Of a stretch of 35,423 nucleotides of DNA, positions 28,121 to 35,423 are shown in pieces (position 1 is the stretch's first letter; every line of letters starts with the position of its first letter). Under the pieces are notes generated by a model. That model was given only the letters and a program-made list of their open reading frames with translations, was not told the DNA's origin and did not search any database. The position numbers and the translations under genes are program-made. Source of the DNA: Nitrospirae bacterium CG2_30_70_394 (GTDB lineage Bacteria; CG2-30-53-67; CG2-30-70-394); contig MNYW01000152.1 in assembly GCA_001873295.1 (NCBI GenBank), positions 1-35,423 of the forward strand. The letters are read 5' to 3'.

Positions 28121-28465
28121 ATGTCCGAGATCATCTTCTTCAACCGCTCTTGAAGCGGCTGCCGGCCGGCAAGGGAGTTTCTCTTGCGCAACCAGGTGGC
28201 CTACACCAACCACGATGTCCGTCTCCACCCGGTGGGGCCGGAGGACGCCCTGCTCTACCTGCGCCGGGCGGCCGCTTTGTTCGTGAAACGCGGCGCGGTG
28301 GTGGCGGAGCTGCCGGCGGGTGGGGCGGGGCTCACCGACGGCGGCCTGCTCGCCGCCTTCCTCGGCCGGTCTGGCGCCCTGCGGGCGCCCACCCTTCTCA
28401 CCGGAGTTGGGCTGATCGCCGGCTGGGACGAGACGGTCTACCGCCACCTCTTGGGGCTGTCATGA
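28121..28465 (+). CDS. Selenocysteine-containing ArsC/Spx-like thioredoxin-fold protein (UGA Sec codon at 28151-28153)
   Basis: ATG-initiated frame MSEIIFFNRSU(SGC)RPAREFLLRNQVAYTNHDVRL...FLGRSGALRAPTLLTGVGLIAGWDETVYRHLLGLS* is continuous except one UGA; U aligns with the first Cys of CxxCRKAR in Spx-type proteins; GAGGAG RBS; SECIS-like hairpin at 28169-28187; selC at 24913. Confidence 0.9.
28169..28187 (+). promoter_or_regulatory. Putative bacterial SECIS element
   Basis: GCAAGGG-AGUUU-CUCUUGC: 7-bp stem (one G-U), 5-nt apical loop with G at position 2, loop starts 22 nt after the UGA. Confidence 0.8.
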
Positions 28466-28562
28466 ACCGCGTGGCGCCCCGCGGCTGGCCGGCGGATCGG
28501 ATCGCCGTCGCCCCTTAGGTGGCGCGGCGCGCGGGCAGTGGCGTCCCGGGTGGCGCCGTGGC

Positions 28563-30845
28563 ATGAGAGTCGCCGCCATGGACGCTTCCCTTCCCATCGT
28601 TGCCCGCCGGGTGACCGTCACCGGACGGGTCCAGGGGGTGGGCTTTCGCCCCTTCCTCTACCGCCTCGCCCACGCCTGCAAAGTCGGCGGCTGGGTGCGC
28701 AACGACGCGGGGCGGGTGGAGGTGCACGTCGAGGGGGAAGAGGCGGCGGTGGTGCGCTTCCTCGGGGCGATCGTGGCTTCGGCGCCGCCTTTGGCGCGGC
28801 CGGTGGTGGCGGGGGTGGTGGCGGTTTTGCCGGCGGGGTGCGGCGAGTTTCGCATCGTGGCCTCGCTTCCCGGAGTGGCGCGCGAGGCCCACGTGGTGCC
28901 CGATCAGTTCTGCTGCGCTGACTGTCTGGCGGAGATCGCCGACCCCGCCGCGCGCCGTTACCGCTACCCGTTCATCAACTGCACCCAGTGCGGGCCGCGC
29001 TACACGATCATCGCCCGCCTGCCCTACGACCGGCCGAACACCGCCATGGCGCGCTTCCCGCTGTGTCCCGAGTGTCGCGCCGAGTACGAGGATCCTTTGG
29101 ATCGCCGCTTCGATGCCCAGCCCCTCGCCTGCCCGGTGTGCGGCCCGCACCTTGCCTTCACCGGCTACAGTGGGCCGCCGATCGCGGACACCACCGCGGC
29201 TTTGGCGAAGACCGCCGCGGCGATTCGGCACGGCGCGATCGTGGCGGTGCGCGGCATCGGCGGTTACCACCTCCTCTGCGACGCCTACAACGACGCGGCG
29301 ATCGCCCGCCTGCGGGCGCGCAAGCCGAGGCCGGACAAGCCGCTGGCGGTGATGGTCGAGCAACGCGGCGGCGACGGTCTCGACGGGGTGCGCGAGATTG
29401 GCTCGCCCAGCGTGGCGGAGGCGGCCTGCCTGCTCGACCCCATGCGCCCGATCTGCCTAGTGGCGAAGGGCGGCAGCGCGCCCCTGCCGGAGGCGATCGC
29501 CCCGGGGCTTGGGGAGATCGGGGTGATGCTCCCCTACTCGCCCCTCCACCACCTCCTGTTGGCGGAGGTCGGTACGCCGGTGGTGGCCACCTCGGGCAAC
29601 GTCGCCGGGGAGCCGGTCCTCACCGAGGTGGCGGAGGCGGAGGGAAGGCTGCACCACGTGGCCGACTGGTTCCTCCACCACAACCGGCCAATCTTGCGCC
29701 CGGCGGACGATCCGGTCGTGCGCGTCATCGCCGGGGCACCGCAGTGGTTGCGCCTCGGGCGCGGCTGTAGTCCGGCCGAGCTGGCTTTGCCGGTGGGGGT
29801 GGCGCTCCCGCTGCTGGCGGTGGGCGGCCAGGAGAAGAACACGATCTGTCTGGCGTGGGACGACCGCGCGGTGGTCTCGCCCCACATCGGCGATCTGGAA
29901 ACGGTGCGTGGGTTGGCGGTCTTCGAGCAGGTGGCGCGGGATCTGCAACAGCTCTACGGGGTGGAGGCGCGCTGGCTCGCCTCGGATGCCCACCCGCGCT
30001 ACACCGCCACGCGCTGGGCGCGGGAGCGGGGAATGGAGGTGGTGGCGGTCTACCACCACCACGCCCACGCCAGCGCCCTGGCCGGGGAGCACGGGGTGGC
30101 GGGGGAGATCCTCTGCTTCACCTGGGACGGCACCGGCCTCGGTCCCGACCGCACGGCTTGGGGGGGCGAGGCGCTCCTCGGCCGGCCGGGCGCTTGGCGG
30201 CGGGTCGCGTCGTGGCGCCCGTTCAAGATCGCCGGCGGGGATCGCGCCGGGCGCGAGCCGTGGCGGGCGGCGGCGGCGGTGTGCTGGGAGGCGGGGGTCG
30301 GCTGGTCGGAGCTGCCGGGCGACCCGGACTTTCTCCACCAGGCCTGGGCGCGGGGGGTGAATTGCTTCACCACCACCGCGGCCGGCCGTCTCTTCGACGC
30401 GGCCGCGGCACTCACCGGCCTCGGTGGCTTTGCTACCTACGAAGGGCAGGGGCCGATGCGGTTGGAGGCGGCGGCGGGCGGCGCGGCGGGGGATCCCCTG
30501 GCCCTGCCCCTGGTCCGCGACGCGGCCGGCGTCTGGCGCACCGACTGGGCAGGGCTGCTGCCCATGCTCCTCGACCGCCAGCTTACCGTGGCGGAGCGCG
30601 CCGGCCGCTTCCACGCCAGCCTCGCCGCGGCGATCGTCGCCCAGGCCAGGGCGGTGCGGGCAGCGAGCGGGGTGGCGGTGGTGGGGCTCACCGGCGGCTG
30701 CTTCCAGAACCGTCTGCTGACCGAGCAGGCGCAGGCCGGCCTCGCCGCCGCCGGTTTCCACGTCCTGCTGGCTAGCCGCGTACCCGCCAACGACGCGGGG
30801 CTCTCCTACGGCCAGGCGGTGGAGGCGGCGGCGCGCGCGGGGTGA
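28563..30845 (+). CDS. hypF: Carbamoyltransferase HypF ([NiFe] hydrogenase maturation)
   Basis: Acylphosphatase domain GRVQGVGFRPF, CADCLAEI..CTQCGPRYTII, CPVCGPHL zinc motifs, YHHHAHASALAGEHG. Confidence 0.96.
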   Translation: MRVAAMDASLPIVARRVTVTGRVQGVGFRPFLYRLAHACKVGGWVRNDAGRVEVHVEGEEAAVVRFLGAIVASAPPLARPVVAGVVAVLPAGCGEFRIVASLPGVAREAHVVPDQFCCADCLAEIADPAARRYRYPFINCTQCGPRYTIIARLPYDRPNTAMARFPLCPECRAEYEDPLDRRFDAQPLACPVCGPHLAFTGYSGPPIADTTAALAKTAAAIRHGAIVAVRGIGGYHLLCDAYNDAAIARLRARKPRPDKPLAVMVEQRGGDGLDGVREIGSPSVAEAACLLDPMRPICLVAKGGSAPLPEAIAPGLGEIGVMLPYSPLHHLLLAEVGTPVVATSGNVAGEPVLTEVAEAEGRLHHVADWFLHHNRPILRPADDPVVRVIAGAPQWLRLGRGCSPAELALPVGVALPLLAVGGQEKNTICLAWDDRAVVSPHIGDLETVRGLAVFEQVARDLQQLYGVEARWLASDAHPRYTATRWARERGMEVVAVYHHHAHASALAGEHGVAGEILCFTWDGTGLGPDRTAWGGEALLGRPGAWRRVASWRPFKIAGGDRAGREPWRAAAAVCWEAGVGWSELPGDPDFLHQAWARGVNCFTTTAAGRLFDAAAALTGLGGFATYEGQGPMRLEAAAGGAAGDPLALPLVRDAAGVWRTDWAGLLPMLLDRQLTVAERAGRFHASLAAAIVAQARAVRAASGVAVVGLTGGCFQNRLLTEQAQAGLAAAGFHVLLASRVPANDAGLSYGQAVEAAARAG

Positions 30846-31014
30846 GGCGCGTCGTGGCGCGGGTGGGGTGGCCGGCCAGGCGCAGGGGTGTTGGCCAAGA
30901 GGCGTCGCCGTGGGCCGCGCACCTCGAGGGCTGCTCCCCCTCCGCTCCACCGCCAGCGCGATCACTCCCGGTTTGCGGGAGAGCGCCGCGACTCCGGGGG
31001 TGGCGACTCGGTCC

Positions 31015-31860
31015 TTAGAAGCTTTTGACCAGCGACCCCACCAGGAGGTACCAGCCGTCCACGAGGACGAAGAGGAGAAGCTTGAAGGGGAGCGAGATGA
31101 GGACCGGCGGCAGCATCATCATCCCCATGGAGAGGAGCACCGAGGCGACCACCATGTCGAGGATGAGGAAGGGGATGTAGATCAGAAAGCCGATCTCGAA
31201 GGCGGTGCGGAGCTCGGAGATGACGAAGGCGGGGATGAGCGCCGAGGTGGGGACGTCGTTGACCGTCGCCGGTTTGTGGTCCTGGGCGAAGGAGACAAAG
31301 AGGGCGAGGTCCTTCTCCCGGGTCTGCTTGAGCATGAAGTGGCGCAGGGGCGCCAGGGCGCGGCTGAAGGCCTCGGGCTGGTCGATCTGTTGCGCCAGGT
31401 AGGGGGTGATCGCGTCGGTCTGGATCTGGTTCCAGGTCGGCATCATCACGAAGGCGGAGAGGAAGAGGGCGAGGCCGATCACCACCTGGTTGGGCGGCAT
31501 CGACTGGGTGCCGAGGGCCTGACGGAAGAAGGAGAGGACGATGACGATGCGGGTGAACGAGGTGACCATCACCAAGATCGCCGGCGCCAGGGTCAGCACC
31601 GTGAGCAGGGCCAGGATCTTCAGGCCGGTGGAGAGGGCCGCGGGGTTGTCGGCGCCGGGCAGGGCGATGGTCATGGTCGGGCCGGCGGCGGGCGCGCTCT
31701 GTCCCCACGCGGGCAAAGCCACGAGCACGGTGGCGCCGAGCAGCGCGATGAGCCAAGCGCGCGACCGCGCGCGGGCGGCGAGGCGCTGGAAGGCGGCGGG
31801 CGCGCCCCGCCCGTCGCGTACCTGATCGACGGCGCCCCAAGCGGTGGCCCAGCGGCTCAT
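31015..31860 (-). CDS. fliP: Flagellar export apparatus protein FliP
   Basis: [75 protein letters not shown]. Confidence 0.97.
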   Translation of the reverse strand: MSRWATAWGAVDQVRDGRGAPAAFQRLAARARSRAWLIALLGATVLVALPAWGQSAPAAGPTMTIALPGADNPAALSTGLKILALLTVLTLAPAILVMVTSFTRIVIVLSFFRQALGTQSMPPNQVVIGLALFLSAFVMMPTWNQIQTDAITPYLAQQIDQPEAFSRALAPLRHFMLKQTREKDLALFVSFAQDHKPATVNDVPTSALIPAFVISELRTAFEIGFLIYIPFLILDMVVASVLLSMGMMMLPPVLISLPFKLLLFVLVDGWYLLVGSLVKSF

Positions 31861-32390
31861 CGCGCCTCCCGCGCGGACGCGCTGGCGAGAACGTGGTCGA
31901 AGCGGCCGCCCTCGCCCACCTCACCCCCAGGCGCCCCGAGCTTGCAGAGGAGGGAGAGGCCGTGGGGTGACGACCCCACCAAGACACGCTCGCCCTCCAC
32001 CTCCACCACGGTCAGGGTGGCGCGGTTGGGGAGGCCACGGCTGGCGATGATCTGGATCGGGTGGCGATGGCCGCCGGCGGGGATCCGGCCAAGCCAGCGG
32101 CGCGCCACCACCGAGGTGGCGAGCACCAGGGCGACCACCAGCGCCAGGGCCGCGACCGAGCGCAGGGCCGTGGTCCCGAGGGAGGGCGGCGCCGCGCCGG
32201 CGGCGGCGACCGCCGGGGCGAGGACGACGAGGGCGAAGAGGGGGAGGGTGCGCAGGGCGGCGGACCCACGCCCACGGCGTGCACGCCAGAGAGCGTCGTG
32301 CCAACACCGCGTGGCTGGCGACGGGTGTTCGGCGCTGGCGCGTGCGGCGCGCGTCTGCGGGTCGGGGGGCGGGTTGCGGGCGGCCATCAT
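31857..32390 (-). CDS. fliO: Flagellar biosynthetic protein FliO
   Basis: Single TM then [40 protein letters not shown]; between fliN and fliP. Confidence 0.88.
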   Translation of the reverse strand: MMAARNPPPDPQTRAARASAEHPSPATRCWHDALWRARRGRGSAALRTLPLFALVVLAPAVAAAGAAPPSLGTTALRSVAALALVVALVLATSVVARRWLGRIPAGGHRHPIQIIASRGLPNRATLTVVEVEGERVLVGSSPHGLSLLCKLGAPGGEVGEGGRFDHVLASASAREAR

Positions 32391-32791
32391 CCCCCCTTGG
32401 CGCCGGTGATCCGGTCACGCGGGTTGACCACGTCGGTGACCCGGACGCCGATCTTGTCGTCGACCACCACCACCTCGCCGCGGGCGATGAGACGGCCGTT
32501 GGCGCGGATGTCGAGGGGCTCGCCGGCGAGCTTGTCGAGCTCGACGATGGAGCCATCGACGAGCTGGAGGAGCTCGTGGATCGCCATGTGGGCGCTGCCG
32601 AGCTCCACGGAGAGCTCGATGGGGATGTCGAGGAGCATCTCCAGGGCCGGGTCGATCTCCGCGGCGAGGTCGGCCGAGAGGTCCGCGGAGGAGGCCCAGG
32701 CGGCGGACGCCTCGGGGGAGTCCTGGTTCGACTCGGCGATCACCCGGTCGGCGAGCTGCTCGGGGGAGAGGGAGGGGTTCTTGTCAGCCAT
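32387..32791 (-). CDS. fliN: Flagellar motor switch protein FliN
   Basis: [43 protein letters not shown]. Confidence 0.95.
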   Translation of the reverse strand: MADKNPSLSPEQLADRVIAESNQDSPEASAAWASSADLSADLAAEIDPALEMLLDIPIELSVELGSAHMAIHELLQLVDGSIVELDKLAGEPLDIRANGRLIARGEVVVVDDKIGVRVTDVVNPRDRITGAKGG

Positions 32792-33983
32792 GGTAGGCCT
32801 CGCGTTTCAGGGGCTTGAGGATCTGCACCGCCCGGGAGCCGTGGTAGGTGCCGGAGACCCCGAGGTACTTCGGGATCCCCTCCAACAGCGCCACCACCGG
32901 CTCTGTGGGGCGGCGGTTGAGGGGGAGGACATCGCCGACCTTGAGGGCGCGCACGGTGCGCATCGGCACCCGCAGGTTGGCTAGCCGGGCGGTGAAGGTG
33001 ACCGGCAGCTCCCGCGTCGCCGTGGTCAGCCGCCGGCGGAAGAGGGTGCGGAGTTCGTCGCCCTCCTCGCTGTGCACCTCGTCGTGGAGCGCGCCGATCG
33101 GGTCGAGGGCAGGGTACGGGACGCACAGGGTGATCTCGTCGCCGTCCCCGACTCCGAGGTCGACCTCCCAGTGCATGATCATGCAGGTCTCGGCGGGTGG
33201 CATGATGGCGGCGAACTGGGGGTGGGTCTCCATGCTCTGCCAGGTGAAGGTGACCGGGGCGGTCTCTTTCCAGGCGTCGCCGATCGCCCCGAGGATCTCG
33301 CGCGCCAGGGCCGAGGCGGTGCGGATCTCGATGCGGGTGAAGTCGCGGCGGTTGAGCTTGACCGTCTCGCTCGGCTTGCCGCCGAACAGGAGGTCGATCA
33401 TCCGGTAGACGGTGCGCGACTCCATCAGCAGGCAGCAGGGGGCGGCACCGGGGTTCATGGTGATGCAGGAGATCGCCGCGGGCGGCTCGGGGGCGTGGAT
33501 GAAACGGCCGAACTCGCGCACCTGAATGGGCAGGGAGCGGCCACGCACCTGGAAGGAGAGGCGGCGGCTGAGGTGGTCATTGATCCCGGGGACGGCACGC
33601 TCGGCGATGAGGTCGAGGACCGGCATCGGGCGCAGGCCGCACGCCTCGGGGTGGGCGAGGTCGTAGGGGCGGATGTGCACCCCGCCGCCGCCCATCACCG
33701 TGACCTCCTCCGCGTCGTCGAGGCCGCGCAGGAGGGCGTCGACCTCGTCGCTCTCCAACACCCGGCGCGGGTTGGTCTCGGCGCCGGGTTCGGCCGTGGC
33801 CACGCTGGGTGGGGAGTCCGCGGCGTCGCCGCTGGCAGGGGTCGCGGTCGCCGCCGCGGGGGTCGCCTCCGCCGCCACCTCGGGCGGGGTCGCCGCCGGG
33901 GTCGCCGCCGCCGCGGGGGTCACCGTTTCCGGTGGCGCCGTGGCTGGGCTCTCCGCCTCCTCAGGGGTGGGGTCATCTGCCAT
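32784..33983 (-). CDS. fliM: Flagellar motor switch protein FliM with N-terminal Ala/Pro/Thr-rich extension
   Basis: [13 protein letters not shown] motif, [39 protein letters not shown]; about 75 residues precede the canonical N-terminal motif. Confidence 0.95.
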   Translation of the reverse strand: MADDPTPEEAESPATAPPETVTPAAAATPAATPPEVAAEATPAAATATPASGDAADSPPSVATAEPGAETNPRRVLESDEVDALLRGLDDAEEVTVMGGGGVHIRPYDLAHPEACGLRPMPVLDLIAERAVPGINDHLSRRLSFQVRGRSLPIQVREFGRFIHAPEPPAAISCITMNPGAAPCCLLMESRTVYRMIDLLFGGKPSETVKLNRRDFTRIEIRTASALAREILGAIGDAWKETAPVTFTWQSMETHPQFAAIMPPAETCMIMHWEVDLGVGDGDEITLCVPYPALDPIGALHDEVHSEEGDELRTLFRRRLTTATRELPVTFTARLANLRVPMRTVRALKVGDVLPLNRRPTEPVVALLEGIPKYLGVSGTYHGSRAVQILKPLKREAYHG

Positions 33984-34021
33984 GGTGGATTCCTCGGGCG
34001 CAGGGGGGGCGCGCGGGCGGG

Positions 34022-34582
34022 CTACTGGACGACGAATTCCTCGAAGTAGATCCGCTTGATGAAGCCGGTGGTGAGCAGGCCGTTGATCCGGGTCAGCAGG
34101 GCGTCGCGCAGGGCGAGCTTGCCCTCCACCGTGGAGACGTCTTGGAACGACTTGGACGACAGCATGAGGAGGATGGCGTCGCGGAGCTGCGGCAGGCGCG
34201 CCTTGATCTCCTCCTGCACCGCCTCCTTGTTCAGCTCGAAGGACATTTTCACCTTCAGGTAGCGCTTGCCCTTCGACTGCTCGAGGTTGACCACCATCGG
34301 CTCGAGCTCGAATAGGCTGCCGATGAACGTCTCCGCCTTCTTCTCGCCCTCGGCCGCACCCGGCGCCTTCGCCTCGCCGCCCGCCTCAGCGGCGGGTGGC
34401 GCGGGCTTCACCATGGCGGCGATCTGTCCTTTGAGGAGGAAGTAGCTGATCCCGGCGCCGCCGAGCAGCAGCACCACCCCGACGCCGGCGGCGAGGAGGA
34501 TGATCCCCAGCTTGCCGCCCTTCTTCGGGCTCGCTTCGGTGGCCGCCGGTTCCTGTTCCTTTTCGATCTTTGCCTTCGCCAT
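34022..34582 (-). CDS. fliL: Flagellar basal body-associated protein FliL
   Basis: Single TM, VVNLEQSKGKRYLKVKMSFEL, LLTRINGLLTTGFIKRIYFEEFVVQ. Confidence 0.93.
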   Translation of the reverse strand: MAKAKIEKEQEPAATEASPKKGGKLGIILLAAGVGVVLLLGGAGISYFLLKGQIAAMVKPAPPAAEAGGEAKAPGAAEGEKKAETFIGSLFELEPMVVNLEQSKGKRYLKVKMSFELNKEAVQEEIKARLPQLRDAILLMLSSKSFQDVSTVEGKLALRDALLTRINGLLTTGFIKRIYFEEFVVQ

Positions 34583-34614
34583 GGTGGGTTCCTCCGCGTG
34601 GGGTGGTTGGGGGG

Positions 34615-35349
34615 TTAGAAGATGTCTTTGGCCGGCCGCTCAAGGTGCAGGCGCAGCTCGACCCGCCGGTTGTACGAGCCGACCTCGGCCGGCCGGCCGG
34701 TGACCCGCGGTCGGGCGCTGCCGTAGCCGGTCACCGACAGGGCGGCCGGGTTGATCCCGCCCGCCTCCAGGGCGGTAGCCACCGCCACCGCGCGGGCGAG
34801 GGAGAGGTCCCAGTTGTCGCGATAGCTCCACGAGCGGGAGAGGGTGCCATCGGTGTGGCCCTCCACCGAGACCACGATCCCCGGCCGTTGGAGGAGGGGG
34901 ATAAGGGTGCGCACGGTCTGCGCACCGCGGTCCGATAGGCGGCCGTTGCCGACGCCGAACAGGAGATCGCCCGGCAAGGTAAGGGAGAGGCCGCGACCCT
35001 CCTCGCGGACCTCGATGGTCTCCGCAAGGCCAAGGTCGGTGATGCCATCCGTGACCGCCTCCAGGGCGCCGCCATCGGTTGCGGCGGCGGCGATCGGCGC
35101 ATCCGTGACCTCCTGGCCGCCACCGGCGGCCGGGGCGCCGCTCTCGGAAGCAAGGTTTATCAGCGCGCTGCCGCCGTCACCGGTGGCGTCGCTGGTTGAC
35201 CCGACCATCTGCTTCAGCCTCCCCCCATCGAGGGAGGACATGGCGAGGTTGAGGACGAAGAAGGTGAGCAGGAGGGTGATGAGGTCGGAGAAGGTGATCA
35301 TCCACCGCTGGCCGTCGATCATCTCCGCGGCGGGTTTAGCCCGGGCCAT
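34615..35349 (-). CDS. motB: MotB-like flagellar motor protein (OmpA domain)
   Basis: WMITFSDLITLLLTFFVLNLAMSSLD plug/TM, VEGHTDGTLSRSWSYRDNWDLSLARAVAVATAL OmpA motif. Confidence 0.92.
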   Translation of the reverse strand: MARAKPAAEMIDGQRWMITFSDLITLLLTFFVLNLAMSSLDGGRLKQMVGSTSDATGDGGSALINLASESGAPAAGGGQEVTDAPIAAAATDGGALEAVTDGITDLGLAETIEVREEGRGLSLTLPGDLLFGVGNGRLSDRGAQTVRTLIPLLQRPGIVVSVEGHTDGTLSRSWSYRDNWDLSLARAVAVATALEAGGINPAALSVTGYGSARPRVTGRPAEVGSYNRRVELRLHLERPAKDIF

Positions 35350-35422
35350 GGTTGCCCCCCTGTACCCACCGCTCGGCGCCGACGAAGACGATCTCCACCC
35401 GCCGGTTCTTGGTTTGCCCCGC
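35336..35422 (-). CDS. C-terminal fragment of a second OmpA/MotB-like protein, truncated by window end
   Basis: Reverse-strand frame AGQTKNRRVEIVFVGAERWVQGGNHGPG* overlapping the motB start; NRRVEIVF is typical of OmpA-domain ends. Confidence 0.75.
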   Translation of the reverse strand, partial: AGQTKNRRVEIVFVGAERWVQGGNHGPG

Positions 35423-35423
35423 G

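Noticed and set aside
1-35423. CRISPR arrays, transposases, integrases, rRNA genes
   Set aside because: None recognised in sequence or ORF translations.

Overview
High-GC bacterial chromosomal window with dense coding on both strands. Most of it is core and metabolic: a folK 3' end and deoxynucleoside kinase; pstSCAB; a half-size GDT1-like protein; proA; gpmI; two heptosyltransferases; YceI; a tandem CDGSH protein; a ThiO-like oxidase; an RlmI-like methyltransferase; folE; dcd; hypF; and a flagellar block (fliP-fliO-fliN-fliM-fliL-motB plus the end of a second motB-like gene). Two regions stand out. (1) A tRNA-Sec gene (selC, about 24913-25010) lies 3.1 kb from an unannotated in-frame-UGA gene (28121-28465). 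That gene encodes an ArsC/Spx-like thioredoxin-fold protein with a U-x-x-C motif and a bacterial SECIS-like hairpin; the ORF track shows only a TTG-initiated fragment lacking the redox site. (2) A 10-20 kb accessory block contains a lysine 2,3-aminomutase-like radical SAM enzyme, two ATP-grasp (Ddl-like) ligases (the second fused to a GNAT domain), an ArsB/SLC13-type transporter, SpeD, a deoxyhypusine-synthase-like protein, an agmatinase-like ureohydrolase, an HdfR-like LysR regulator and two small acidic proteins. A 59-bp sequence upstream of the kamA-like gene is repeated in the lysR/acidic-protein intergenic region, suggesting one regulon. No database or folding computation was run; novelty is not established.
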